From positions 1 to 32,392 of the forward strand of contig VSOK01000031.1 of NCBI GenBank assembly GCA_009774765.1: a stretch of 32,392 bases of DNA. Direction: 5' to 3'. A program made the position numbers and the translations under genes. This DNA comes from Bacteroidales bacterium (lineage in GTDB: Bacteria; Bacteroidota; Bacteroidia; Bacteroidales; UBA932). Under the pieces are notes generated by a model, which was given only the letters and a program-made list of their open reading frames with translations, had not been told where the DNA came from and did not search any database. This document shows positions 1 to 8,807 of the stretch, piece after piece; position 1 is the stretch's first letter; each line of letters begins with the position of its first letter.

Positions 1-13
1 ATCAACAAACCAA

Positions 14-1444
14 TCAGTCGAACCGGTTGTAGATCACGACTGGACGCGAACGCCGGACGCTCATAGAAGGAAACCAGAGGTCTTCAACAGTCAGCCCACA
101 AGCCTGAACCGCCTCTGCGCAATACTCCAAACGGCCGAAATCAGCGTCAACATTGTTGGTTCCGAAAGTGAACTTTATCCCCCGGGCTTTCGCCTTACGG
201 ATGATTTCAAAACTTGGGATACGATACCTTGCGTTTATCTCCAAGGCAATGCCGTGCCGCCGCATAACATCCAATATCCGGTCGATGCGCCGGTCTGTCC
301 AGTAATTATCGTAGCCGGCCTGCATATCGTCCGGCAGGAAAGTAGGGTTTGCATAGATGTCGGCAGGCTCGTTGGAAAGAATCTTGACCGTCTGTTCTAC
401 CAGATGATCCATATACTGTTCTTTGTCTATTCCGTCATAGAAGACTTCCTCCGGGCGATAGATGCGGGAATTGCGGCCTTTATGGTCAATGATGGTCATA
501 GCGTCCGTGAACAGATAATCAAAAACGCCCAGAGCATCTTGCGAGAAAGTAGCTGTCCATTTACGCCCCTCCCCCTGCACACCGCGCAAAAACGGCATAT
601 CCTTAACTTCATCAAAATAGGCATAAGTCTCTTCGTCATTGGCTAACATACGTCCCACACCACCTTCACCGGCATTTGGAGCCACTCCGTAATTGATGCC
701 ATAGTTCATTGACAAGGCATGCGCCTGCTCTTTGGTCAGCCCTCCTTTGAGATGCACATGATAGTCTATCACAGGAAAATCACGCTGCTGGAGCCTGATA
801 ATGTAATCCGACTGCTCGTCTGCAGGAAGCAGAGTATCAGTCTCATTGCGGGCTGATGCGCCCAGACGCTCCACAGCCAGATTGCGGAACAATGCCTCTC
901 CAGAAATACCGCGCAACACGAAAGTTCCTCTTCCCAGCCTTTGACGGCTATGCTCCGCTGTGCGGAACGGATGTTCCGGCTCCGTATAGCACACCACTTC
1001 CGTTCCGCATACGCTCACTACTATATTCTTTCCCCTAACGATCACTTCAAAAGGGAACCACTCGTTGTCCACGGCCAGCGACCTGTAGAGGTTGCGCACG
1101 GAAGCTAAAGACCCTGTCTTTCGTGATCCGTCAATGGCACCATTGTGGAAAACGACTGCATATCCCGACGATCCGTCCTGTGTATGGAAGCATAGTTCCG
1201 CCTCTCCACCGGCCCGAGTCAAGGCTTCGCCCGTCAGACGAAAATTGACATAATCCCCATCGGACTGTAAAATCTTCCCTGCTGTCACATCAAGAGAAGA
1301 GGCATTCAAGACTTGAGAGCCATCTTTCCACCGGTCAAGAGGAAGGGGATCCCTTCCATTGCCACAAGATAAAAAAGCAGTACATACAACAACTGAGAGC
1401 ACACCTGAAACGGTGCGAAAAAGAGATTTTGAGCTACTGGACAT
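14..1444 (-). CDS. Lipoprotein with DUF1080/LamG-like domain and PHP-like metal hydrolase domain
   Basis: Predicted 476-residue exported lipoprotein. The ATG at 1444 is chosen over a TTG further upstream because it opens directly onto a signal peptide ending in the lipobox FLSC (Cys27). Residues of about 45-200 look like the beta-sandwich of the DUF1080 (3-keto-disaccharide hydrolase) family. From about residue 222 a PHP-type metal hydrolase begins: the metal-binding pair HVH is at 229-231, and LEIN (Glu402) followed by GTNN near 435 matches the late PHP strands, although the usual GSDAH histidine is not seen there. It follows the SusCD/GH18 locus on the same strand but lies behind a strong terminator and has its own promoter candidates. 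The substrate is unknown; a role in processing glycan-derived or phosphorylated products is only a guess from context. The domain assignments are fairly secure, the function is not. Confidence 0.75.
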   Translation of the reverse strand: MSSSSKSLFRTVSGVLSVVVCTAFLSCGNGRDPLPLDRWKDGSQVLNASSLDVTAGKILQSDGDYVNFRLTGEALTRAGGEAELCFHTQDGSSGYAVVFHNGAIDGSRKTGSLASVRNLYRSLAVDNEWFPFEVIVRGKNIVVSVCGTEVVCYTEPEHPFRTAEHSRQRLGRGTFVLRGISGEALFRNLAVERLGASARNETDTLLPADEQSDYIIRLQQRDFPVIDYHVHLKGGLTKEQAHALSMNYGINYGVAPNAGEGGVGRMLANDEETYAYFDEVKDMPFLRGVQGEGRKWTATFSQDALGVFDYLFTDAMTIIDHKGRNSRIYRPEEVFYDGIDKEQYMDHLVEQTVKILSNEPADIYANPTFLPDDMQAGYDNYWTDRRIDRILDVMRRHGIALEINARYRIPSFEIIRKAKARGIKFTFGTNNVDADFGRLEYCAEAVQACGLTVEDLWFPSMSVRRSRPVVIYNRFD

Positions 1445-1464
1445 ATCAGTTTTATATAAAAAGC

Positions 1465-1494
1465 CAAAGTTAACGTAAATGCAGTGCAAAAATA
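1465..1494 (-). promoter_or_regulatory. Candidate promoter(s) for the DUF1080-PHP gene
   Basis: The minus strand carries two matches to the Bacteroidetes -7 element TAnnTTTG: TATTTTTG at 1494-1487 and TAACTTTG at 1472-1465, 21 to 43 bases ahead of the ATG at 1444. Neither has a TTTG at the ideal 19-base spacing, so which one is used, if either, is uncertain. Their position after the terminator of the preceding operon supports independent transcription. Confidence 0.4.
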
Positions 1495-1513
1495 AAGATA
1501 AACAAATGATATA

Positions 1514-1560
1514 TAAAAATAAAAAGATTGGGGTTGACTGATACTTTTAGTCAACCCCAA
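1514..1560 (-). terminator. Rho-independent terminator of the SusC-SusD-GH18-LamG operon
   Basis: A perfect 12-bp inverted repeat (1528-1539 with 1549-1560, arm TTGGGGTTGACT, 9-base loop) is followed on the minus strand by a long T-rich tract (1527-1514). It sits 44 bases past the stop codon of the LamG lipoprotein gene and separates that operon from the next gene. Confidence 0.85.
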
Positions 1561-1603
1561 CCTTTCATTTATCGTCGGCAAAATGCCGAACAGTCACAGA
1601 GAC

Positions 1604-2839
1604 CTATTTCCAAGGTGAAGACGTATCCTCGGTAGAAATGTTCTCATTCCACACGAAGCTCTTGTTTGTAGTCATCGGATGTCCCTTTCCGGTAAGGTCA
1701 GCAAATTCTTTTGTCACCTCATCATAAGTAGCTTTGGACACCTTCCAGTATCCTTCAAGCCCCTGAGTGTCAGGCACCACATTAAGGATATTCTTGCTGA
1801 TCTGGTCTGCAGTCCTGGCAACGGACCAGATACGGCACTCTGTAACCATAATATTACATCCGTACCACCACCTGTCACCAGGGGCCCACGCACCATTATT
1901 GCCTCCTATACCTCCGAATGTGAGATATTTGAAATATCCGTCCTTGACTACTTTAGAAGTTATATTTTTGTCACCGGCCTTCTGTCCGTTCACATAGATA
2001 GTAACCTTGGTCCCGTCATAAGTAACAGCATAGTGCTGCCACTTATTCACGTGAATATACATTCCAGAATTCGGATTAAGATAATCACCGACTCCCTGGA
2101 ACTGCACAAGAGAGTGTGCCGGATTGACTCCATCATGACTTTGAGGGTCCTCAAAACGGAACATCAGCTCTCCGTCTTCAATACAGCTGAAAATATCCCT
2201 GTTCCTGTTGGCAGTATTCGACACCTGAAGCCTCATCTCAATCGTGAACTGAGGGAAAGTCTGTTCAAAATTATTCACCCACAATCCAGCAGCTCCATTG
2301 AACTGAGCTATATCATTGACTATAGGCGAAGTTATCACAAACACATAAGAAGAAGTGCTGGAAGTCATCTCGACATTACCGCTCATTTTCTCCAAACGTA
2401 CAGGAAGAGCAAGAGGAAGTCCGGAAAGTTCCGCAGGAATCTTGTCAAAAGAAATGACAGATGCATCTGCCGCATATTTACCGGCACTGATGATTACTTC
2501 CCCTCCAAGGTCAACAAGAGATTCGTCAAAAAGCTTATAGCTTGTTCCTTCATTTTTATTGTAGGTATTGAGAACATTCTCGTCTATAACAAGACGCAAT
2601 GTGCAATCTTCATTCAATTTATCGGTAAGAGACGGAGTAAGGACCACTTTTGCTCCTTCGTTTATAGTAAGCTTGACGACATCGCTTGAAATTCCCGGGG
2701 CGTTTATACTCTCCGCGAAGAAAGCGTGGACGCCCAAATCGTTTCCATCCTTTCCACCTTCACTGTATTCAGCGTCATCGCATCCCGCAGAAAAGACCAC
2801 AGCCAATGCAAATGCACCAATTTTAAATATATTTTTCAT
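1604..2839 (-). CDS. DUF1735 + LamG (concanavalin-like) surface lipoprotein
   Basis: Predicted 411-residue lipoprotein with signal peptide and lipobox FSAGC (Cys20). Residues of about 35-175 match the DUF1735 (BT_3987 N-terminal-like) domain seen in Bacteroides glycan-binding and GH18 proteins, with the typical end 'SYVFVITSPIVN'. Residues 180-410 form a LamG/concanavalin-like jelly roll, including 'GMYIHVNKWQHYAVTYDG' and a closing 'GLEGYWKV' strand. It has no recognisable catalytic motif, so it most likely binds glycan at the cell surface (a SusE/SGBP role) for the GH18 enzyme encoded 37 bases upstream. It is the last gene of the susC operon and is followed by a strong terminator. Domain calls are confident; the ligand is inferred from the neighbouring endo-glycosidase. 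Confidence 0.85.
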   Translation of the reverse strand: MKNIFKIGAFALAVVFSAGCDDAEYSEGGKDGNDLGVHAFFAESINAPGISSDVVKLTINEGAKVVLTPSLTDKLNEDCTLRLVIDENVLNTYNKNEGTSYKLFDESLVDLGGEVIISAGKYAADASVISFDKIPAELSGLPLALPVRLEKMSGNVEMTSSTSSYVFVITSPIVNDIAQFNGAAGLWVNNFEQTFPQFTIEMRLQVSNTANRNRDIFSCIEDGELMFRFEDPQSHDGVNPAHSLVQFQGVGDYLNPNSGMYIHVNKWQHYAVTYDGTKVTIYVNGQKAGDKNITSKVVKDGYFKYLTFGGIGGNNGAWAPGDRWWYGCNIMVTECRIWSVARTADQISKNILNVVPDTQGLEGYWKVSKATYDEVTKEFADLTGKGHPMTTNKSFVWNENISTEDTSSPWK

Positions 2840-2876
2840 AATAATATTACTTATGAGTTAAATAAACTGCACCATT

Positions 2877-3995
2877 TCAGTCAATACAATCCTCTTTTTT
2901 GATCACTGTATAACCAGGTGCAGGGTTCTGCTGCTGGATAGCCTTGCGCATCCATTTGTAGCGAGGAGTATTGACTTTCTCGTTGCTGAATCGGAATGCA
3001 CCGAAACCTCCTTTGCGGAAGCCATTCTTTGGTTCCCAGCTTGCATATCCCAACAGACCCGGGAATTTATCCCTTTTCAACGTATGCCCATTGTATGACC
3101 ACAAGAATCCTCCTTTAAGACAATCCAAAGCAGACTCAAGGTTCTCCGTAACAATAAACCGGTTGGTAAATTCTTCCTCTGTATAAATCGAGCTGAAAAC
3201 AGGATAATACGAAGCCAGACGAGACTCCAGAGATGAATCACTCATTGTTCCTCCCCAAGAATAAGCCTGCGTTATGAAATAGTCGAAATATATACCCAGT
3301 TGTCCAGGATTCGGAATCGACTGCAGATATCCGTCAAGCACAAACAGTCTGTCCGTACCGGATTCCGGGCCGATATATTTTCCCATTTCCTCAACAAACC
3401 AGGTGAAATACTGATTGTTGCGGCAAAGGCTGCCGCCATACTCTCCTGGCTCATAGTCAATATCGATGCCGTCAAAACCATTTGCATAAAGAGAATCAGA
3501 AACAGCCTTGGTCCATTTGATTATGGAATTGTGGATAGCTTCATTGTCGCCATCAACCCAACCCCAATACTCTTTCTGCTTTTCAACGGACTCCGTATAC
3601 TCAGCAGGAGTAAAAAGACAGCCTACCTCACCGACAAAAGTACACAATACAACCCTCGTACCTTTTACTTTTCTCACAAACTCAAGGTCAGCCCTCTTCT
3701 TCGGAGTAAGATTGAAGTTGCTCCAAAGTGAAATGATATCCATTGAATCAGGAACAGCCTGAAGCATATTGGTTGTAGCGGCCTCTCCTTCATCCCATTC
3801 GCTGAACCAGCCGAAAGAGACTGAGTGTTCGCTTTTCTTGAATGCCCTGAGAGCCTCATAATAGGCGTCATCCTTTACAATATCCGTAAGCGGAACATCG
3901 TTAATGATCGGCTCCGGATTCATCCAGTCACTGCACGCGGAAAGAGAAATCACAGCCAACGCAGGAAGACATATTTTAAGAATATTGATTTTCAT
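2877..3995 (-). CDS. GH18 endo-beta-N-acetylglucosaminidase-like lipoprotein
   Basis: Predicted 372-residue lipoprotein, lipobox SLSAC (Cys21). The GH18 signature DGIDIDYE is intact at residues 175-182, giving Asp178, Asp180 and the catalytic acid Glu182; upstream strands 'VSFGWFSEW' and 'VVLCTFVGEV' fit the first strands of the TIM barrel. GH18 enzymes use substrate-assisted hydrolysis through the N-acetyl group of GlcNAc. In Bacteroides, surface GH18 lipoproteins beside SusCD and DUF1735 genes release N-glycans from glycoproteins by cutting the chitobiose core, so that is the favoured activity; chitin cleavage is less likely given the short single-domain form. It lies 20 bases after susD and 37 before the LamG lipoprotein gene, in one operon. 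The family call is firm, the exact glycan type unknown. Confidence 0.88.
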   Translation of the reverse strand: MKINILKICLPALAVISLSACSDWMNPEPIINDVPLTDIVKDDAYYEALRAFKKSEHSVSFGWFSEWDEGEAATTNMLQAVPDSMDIISLWSNFNLTPKKRADLEFVRKVKGTRVVLCTFVGEVGCLFTPAEYTESVEKQKEYWGWVDGDNEAIHNSIIKWTKAVSDSLYANGFDGIDIDYEPGEYGGSLCRNNQYFTWFVEEMGKYIGPESGTDRLFVLDGYLQSIPNPGQLGIYFDYFITQAYSWGGTMSDSSLESRLASYYPVFSSIYTEEEFTNRFIVTENLESALDCLKGGFLWSYNGHTLKRDKFPGLLGYASWEPKNGFRKGGFGAFRFSNEKVNTPRYKWMRKAIQQQNPAPGYTVIKKEDCID

Positions 3996-4015
3996 ATTTT
4001 CTTTTTTCTTGATTA

Positions 4016-5524
4016 TTATTTTTTCTTGGCCCAGAACAGGTCTGTAGCCTCATTGTCAGGGCCTCCAAGAAGCTGAAGTGCTCCAGGATAATTCTCTTTG
4101 TTCAGAGACGCCTCATTGAATGAATAGCGGAGACGGCGCATTCCCCTGCTGCTGTCTACAATACCGCCAGACTTGTTGTCAATCACAGGGGCAAGATCAG
4201 GATAACCTGTACGCCTCCACTCTGACCAAGCCTCTATACCCATCGGATAATTTGCGATCCATTTCTGAGTGATGATCTGCTCAAGATTTGTCTCAAAGTC
4301 AGCTGAAGCCTGCCAAGCAATCTTAGCTGTAGACTGCCTTACATAATCAGGAAAACCCGCAGGGTCTCCGATATGGCTTCCCGGAATTGCGGACCCGTTG
4401 GAAATATACGCCTCAACACCTCCTGTTATCCCCCACTGTTCCATTGAGAGTCTGATTCCGTCCTCATAGAATGTCTTTGCATCATCAGAGACCCATCCTC
4501 TGAGGGCAGCCTCAGCAAGAAGGAACTTAGACTCTGCCGCCACAAAAACAGGAAGTTTTGAAGTCTCCTCAAAGTTCGGCATCGAGAACAGCGGTCCGAC
4601 TATACCTTTGTCAAACTCGCCTTTTCCTGAGCGCATACCGACATATGTGCCTCCTACCTGGGAGAAATATCTGCTTCTCCTCGGATCGTTGTAGCCGTTC
4701 ATATAGTCGACAATCGAAGCGTTGCTCCTTATGTCACCCCAGCTTTCTGACGCAAGGTCGTATGGATTGCGCTGAGTCTTAGGATCCATCATAGCATTGT
4801 CGGCGTTGGTTGCAATATATCCATAAGGGGACTCATAGGCAGATATGAACTCTTCCTTGTTTCCGGAACGCATAGCAACTCTCATAATGACAGAATTGGC
4901 GAACTTCGCCCATTTCAGATAGTCACCGCCATAGATGGCATCCTGTGCTCCGAGAGGCTGTTTGCCAGGATTGTCAGTAGCATAAGAGTAAAGGACACCG
5001 GCGGAACCTTTCAAATCAGAAATGATATTCTTGTACACATCCTCATTTGAATCGTATGCCACATACATCTTTCCATCCTGTACATTGCTGTATGGTATAG
5101 GTCCATAGCAGTCAGCGACACGCAACATTGCAGCAGCCTTTACGATAGTAGCTATCGCATAATAATGACCGGATCCGCTTGTGTACCTCTCTATCTCAAA
5201 ATAGTTTCCGTAGATGTCAAGAAAAGGAGTCTCATAAGGGATGGCATTCCAGCTGTCGCTCGCATTAAAAGTGTCAAAGTTCTGGCCTCCCCAACGGTTT
5301 GACAACGTGAAATAACCTCCGAGAGTACCCACCATCTGGTCCACCATCTGCGAGTCATTCTGCTGTACATACATGAGAGCCTCGATCATAGTAGGCATCA
5401 ATATGGCAGGGTCAGCACTCTTGACTGCATAGGGGTCTGTATTGTAATCTTCGAAATTCGCAGTACATCCCACGGTCAATGCCGTCATTGCAGCTATTGA
5501 TATTATCGTTTTGATTGTTTTCAT
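4016..5524 (-). CDS. SusD-like glycan-binding lipoprotein (SusD-like_2 type)
   Basis: Predicted 502-residue outer-membrane lipoprotein with lipobox LTVGC (Cys20). The start 'FEDYNTDPYAV' and the interior helix-rich sequence match the SusD-like_2 branch rather than classical RagB/SusD. The SusD protein caps the SusC barrel and captures glycans for import. The gene begins 12 bases after the susC stop and is followed 20 bases later by the GH18 gene, the standard order of a polysaccharide utilization locus. Length is normal for the family and the frame is intact. In Bacteroides this SusD branch is often paired with GH18 and DUF1735 genes, consistent with a GlcNAc-containing glycan as cargo; that ligand is inferred. 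Confidence 0.92.
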   Translation of the reverse strand: MKTIKTIISIAAMTALTVGCTANFEDYNTDPYAVKSADPAILMPTMIEALMYVQQNDSQMVDQMVGTLGGYFTLSNRWGGQNFDTFNASDSWNAIPYETPFLDIYGNYFEIERYTSGSGHYYAIATIVKAAAMLRVADCYGPIPYSNVQDGKMYVAYDSNEDVYKNIISDLKGSAGVLYSYATDNPGKQPLGAQDAIYGGDYLKWAKFANSVIMRVAMRSGNKEEFISAYESPYGYIATNADNAMMDPKTQRNPYDLASESWGDIRSNASIVDYMNGYNDPRRSRYFSQVGGTYVGMRSGKGEFDKGIVGPLFSMPNFEETSKLPVFVAAESKFLLAEAALRGWVSDDAKTFYEDGIRLSMEQWGITGGVEAYISNGSAIPGSHIGDPAGFPDYVRQSTAKIAWQASADFETNLEQIITQKWIANYPMGIEAWSEWRRTGYPDLAPVIDNKSGGIVDSSRGMRRLRYSFNEASLNKENYPGALQLLGGPDNEATDLFWAKKK

Positions 5525-5536
5525 TTTCTCTGATTT

Positions 5537-8500
5537 TTAGAACTGGAATTTCACATTGAATCCCAAGTTACGTGTACTTGGAAGCATAAAGTAGTCAACT
5601 CCCTGATAGTAATTGTTGCCTGTAGCGGCAGACAATTCCGGATCGAATGGAGCCTTGCAATAGATCATAGCAAGGTTTCTTGCAACAAAACCTACGGTCA
5701 TACGCATTTTATCGTTGAACCACTTCTTTGGAAGAGTATAATTCAAGGTAAGTTCCTGAAGGCGTATGTTGGTTGCGTCATAAGTATAATACGCAGCATA
5801 TCCTCCCTGTGCAGTACTGATACCAGTATAATATTTCTCAGCAGGAAGCAGACCATAGTTGACCGGAATACCCCCGGAATCCCTTACGTCAGCGGAAACC
5901 TGTGATGCTCCGTAGTAGTCAAGAATACCCTGGGTAGCAGAATATACAACACCTCCGATACGTGCTGTAAGGACAACTCCGAGAGACAGGCCTTCATAGC
6001 TGAATGTATTGCTCCATCCTAAATTCGCCTTAGGAGCAAGTGAACCGATCTTGAAAGGCTCAACAGAAATCATCTTGATATTTCCGTTGTTGTCAACATC
6101 AACGTTTCCGTTCAAATCGTGGGCAATAACGTGATGCGCATAAATATCCGAAAGTGAACCTCCTTCACGCAGAATGACACGTGGAGCGACATTTGAGGCT
6201 CCGAGCCAGTCCTTGTTGATTTCATCAACATCTACAGGAACACCTGTCGTTGGATCAGGAATACCGTGCGCAAGTTCTTTGATTACATTCTCGTTGAAAG
6301 TGAATGTAAGACCTGAATCCCATACGAAACCGCCCCAGTTGTTTGTGTATCCGACAGCAAGCTCAACTCCCTGATTCTGGATGTTTCCCGTCTGTGCCAC
6401 GAAGTTCTTATATCCGGAAGCAGCAGAAAGAGGGGCATAGATAGTCTGGTTATAAGTATTTGAACGGTAGTATGTCAAATCCAGACTCAAACTTTCGAAA
6501 AATCGCATATTAAGTCCGATTTCCCAGGAACGTGTGTCCTCAGGCTTGAGGTCATATGCAGGATATGTATCACTCTTTGTCCAGTTATGTGTCTGGTCAT
6601 TATATTTGTAGCTCGGATTGGACAGGAAACGGTCAAACGGAGTCGCTACCTTAGAATATGAACCGCGCACTTTAAGGAAAGTAAACCATTTCGGCATATT
6701 TACCATATTGGAAATTACGGCAGAAAGACCGACTGACGGATAGAAGAACGACGGCTGTGAAGAATATGCAAGCTGTGAAGCCCAGTCGTTACGTCCTGTC
6801 GCGGTAAGGAAGAGCATATCTTTCCAGCCCACCTCAACTGAAGCGAAAACAGACTGGGTCTGGTCATGCCATCCCTCTTCATTGCCCTTATAATTGACTG
6901 CCGTATTGAGATTGTTCGCTGCAAAATGATTAGGGAACACAAGGTCACCTGCCGCACGTGACATATAATAACGCTGATCGCTGATTGATCCTCCGACATT
7001 GGCAACAAGTCTCCAGTCTCCCCAAGTCTTGTCTATATTAGCGATGACATCACCATAGAAAGAGCGGTCATTCATATTGTCCAGCTTATAGCCTCCGTTC
7101 TCACCTGCAAAGGTAGTAAGCGTACCTGCATAATATTTTGTAGTCTGCTTGTACGTAGATTCGTCAACCCTTGCTCTGGCCACAACATTGAGCCAAGGAG
7201 TTATATTATACTGAAGTGACGCATTGAGCATATAACGCCGCTTGTTCATATCGCGGTTATTACGGTTCTGTACCCAGTAAGGGTTCTGGATATTGTGGCT
7301 GCCCTCTGAGTATGGCCAGTACTGAGTATTGATACCATTGATAGGATCCCAACGTTCATAGAGGCGCACCTCGTTGAAATCTCCTCCGCGAGGGAAAAGA
7401 TAAAGTCCCGGAAGAGGGTTGAAATAACTTCCCTGAGATACCAGATTATGGTCATTCTGAATAATGAAACTTGCACCGAGATCAAGGATGAGCTTGTCTT
7501 TTGCAAACTTGGTCGTGTTGCGGGCAGTGAAATTGTAACGGTTGTATTTGCTCTCCGGAACAATACCCGTAGAATTGGTGGTAGAAGCGGAAATATATGT
7601 CTGGTTCTTTGAATTGCCGGTAGACAGCGATACTGAATTTATGACATTGGTTCCTGTATTGAAGAATTTGCGTGGATCATAACTGTAGTCTGAAGAGAGC
7701 ACGTCACCCCAGTTGCTGTATCCTGAGCTGGCACCATACTTATCCTGCATTTCAGGCATCATATAGGCAGTCGAGAATGTTGTGCTGTTGCTTACAGTGA
7801 CTGTCGTCTTTCCTTCCGCCCCTTTTTTGGTGTTGATGATGATGACACCGTTTGCCGCATCCGAGCCATAAAGCGCAGCAGCCGATGGACCGGTAAGCAT
7901 ATTGACGGACTCAATGTCATCAGGGTTGATATCGGCAGCAGCCTCAGATCCGACAGCCTCGGCCATTACACCGCCGACTCCGCCGAAGCTTTTGTTGTAC
8001 ATAGGCACACCGTCAATCACATAAAGAACAGCATTGTTCTTTTCAATGGACTTCATACCACGCATTACAACTCTTGTGGAACTTCCCGGTCCGCTTGCTC
8101 CGGACTGGATCTGGACACCGGCAACCTTTCCCACAAGTGAATTCACGAAGTTCGCGTCCTTCACTGCGTTAAGGGACTCCGAGTTCACTTTCTGAATATT
8201 GTAGGCTAGTGTTTTTTCTTCCCGTTTGATACCGAGGGCCGTGACCACGACCTCATCGAGGAATTCAGAAGAAACCTGAAGGACAGCATTGAGAACAGCC
8301 TGTCCGTTGTACGAGATTTCGAGTTCTTTGTAACCGAGAAGAGAAACGACGATGACGTCTCCCGGTTTTACTCCTGTAAGTGTATAATCACCGTCTGTAC
8401 CTGTTATGACACCGCCGGCACCGCCTTTGATCATAACCGCGGCACCGATTACCGGTCCCTGGCTATCAGTAATTATACCGCTTACTATACCCCCCCCGGT

Positions 8501-8611
8501 GGTTGCCGGGTCCTGTGCATTGGCCACAGGGGGCAGTATGTTCAGCACCGCAACAGCAATGAATGCTGCAAGATAGTGTCTGAACATTGACAAATTGAAT
8601 GTCTTTAACAT
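5537..8611 (-). CDS. SusC-like TonB-dependent outer-membrane transporter
   Basis: Predicted 1024-residue outer-membrane barrel. After a signal peptide ending near ANAQ (residue 33) comes a CarboxypepD_reg-like beta-sandwich (about 42-115), then 'DEVVVTALGIKREEKTLAY' and a plug domain (about 120-270, with 'VLYVIDGVP' and 'GSDAANGVIIINTKKG'), then a 22-strand-type barrel ending in a C-terminal Phe (KFQF). There is no N-terminal STN domain, so it is not expected to signal to an ECF sigma/anti-sigma pair. It energises import of glycans together with the SusD protein encoded next. The ATG at 8611 lies about 25 bases from the predicted transcription start. Codons 39-41 (GGG GGG GGT) create a run of eight G at 8490-8497, a possible slippage site. 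No regulator gene for the locus is visible here. Confidence 0.95.
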   Translation of the reverse strand: MLKTFNLSMFRHYLAAFIAVAVLNILPPVANAQDPATTGGGIVSGIITDSQGPVIGAAVMIKGGAGGVITGTDGDYTLTGVKPGDVIVVSLLGYKELEISYNGQAVLNAVLQVSSEFLDEVVVTALGIKREEKTLAYNIQKVNSESLNAVKDANFVNSLVGKVAGVQIQSGASGPGSSTRVVMRGMKSIEKNNAVLYVIDGVPMYNKSFGGVGGVMAEAVGSEAAADINPDDIESVNMLTGPSAAALYGSDAANGVIIINTKKGAEGKTTVTVSNSTTFSTAYMMPEMQDKYGASSGYSNWGDVLSSDYSYDPRKFFNTGTNVINSVSLSTGNSKNQTYISASTTNSTGIVPESKYNRYNFTARNTTKFAKDKLILDLGASFIIQNDHNLVSQGSYFNPLPGLYLFPRGGDFNEVRLYERWDPINGINTQYWPYSEGSHNIQNPYWVQNRNNRDMNKRRYMLNASLQYNITPWLNVVARARVDESTYKQTTKYYAGTLTTFAGENGGYKLDNMNDRSFYGDVIANIDKTWGDWRLVANVGGSISDQRYYMSRAAGDLVFPNHFAANNLNTAVNYKGNEEGWHDQTQSVFASVEVGWKDMLFLTATGRNDWASQLAYSSQPSFFYPSVGLSAVISNMVNMPKWFTFLKVRGSYSKVATPFDRFLSNPSYKYNDQTHNWTKSDTYPAYDLKPEDTRSWEIGLNMRFFESLSLDLTYYRSNTYNQTIYAPLSAASGYKNFVAQTGNIQNQGVELAVGYTNNWGGFVWDSGLTFTFNENVIKELAHGIPDPTTGVPVDVDEINKDWLGASNVAPRVILREGGSLSDIYAHHVIAHDLNGNVDVDNNGNIKMISVEPFKIGSLAPKANLGWSNTFSYEGLSLGVVLTARIGGVVYSATQGILDYYGASQVSADVRDSGGIPVNYGLLPAEKYYTGISTAQGGYAAYYTYDATNIRLQELTLNYTLPKKWFNDKMRMTVGFVARNLAMIYCKAPFDPELSAATGNNYYQGVDYFMLPSTRNLGFNVKFQF

Positions 8612-8640
8612 AATTAATTATATTGGTTAATAAAAGTCCG

Positions 8641-8670
8641 CAAATTTACGATTTATTATCATAATCACAA
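8641..8670 (-). promoter_or_regulatory. Promoter of the susC operon
   Basis: The minus strand has TTG (8670-8668), a 19-base spacer, and TAAATTTG (8648-8641), an excellent match to the Bacteroidetes sigma-ABfr promoter (TTTG, 19-21 bases, TAnnTTTG). The predicted transcript would start near 8636, about 25 bases ahead of the susC ATG at 8611, so the leader is short. Confidence 0.75.
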
Positions 8671-8745
8671 TTTATTACGACAGATTTTTAATATTTTGCC
8701 GCAAGACATTGCACTTCTTCATTCTTTCAGAAAAATCCAATACAG

Positions 8746-8789
8746 CAAAAAGCGTGGTGCAGAAGCCGTCAGAGCTCCTCACCACGCTT
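8746..8789 (-). terminator. Rho-independent terminator of the glsA-glsB-M48 operon
   Basis: A perfect 10-bp inverted repeat, AAGCGTGGTG at 8750-8759 with CACCACGCTT at 8780-8789, encloses a 20-base loop and is followed on the minus strand by a T run (8751-8747). It lies about 20 bases after the M48 stop codon and ahead of the susC promoter, isolating the two operons. Confidence 0.8.
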
Positions 8790-8807
8790 CAGTCATTCCT
8801 CGTACGA

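Noticed and set aside
1679..2689. 336-codon open frame opposite the LamG lipoprotein gene
   Set aside because: Antisense shadow of a well-supported lipoprotein gene, with no domain or promoter of its own.
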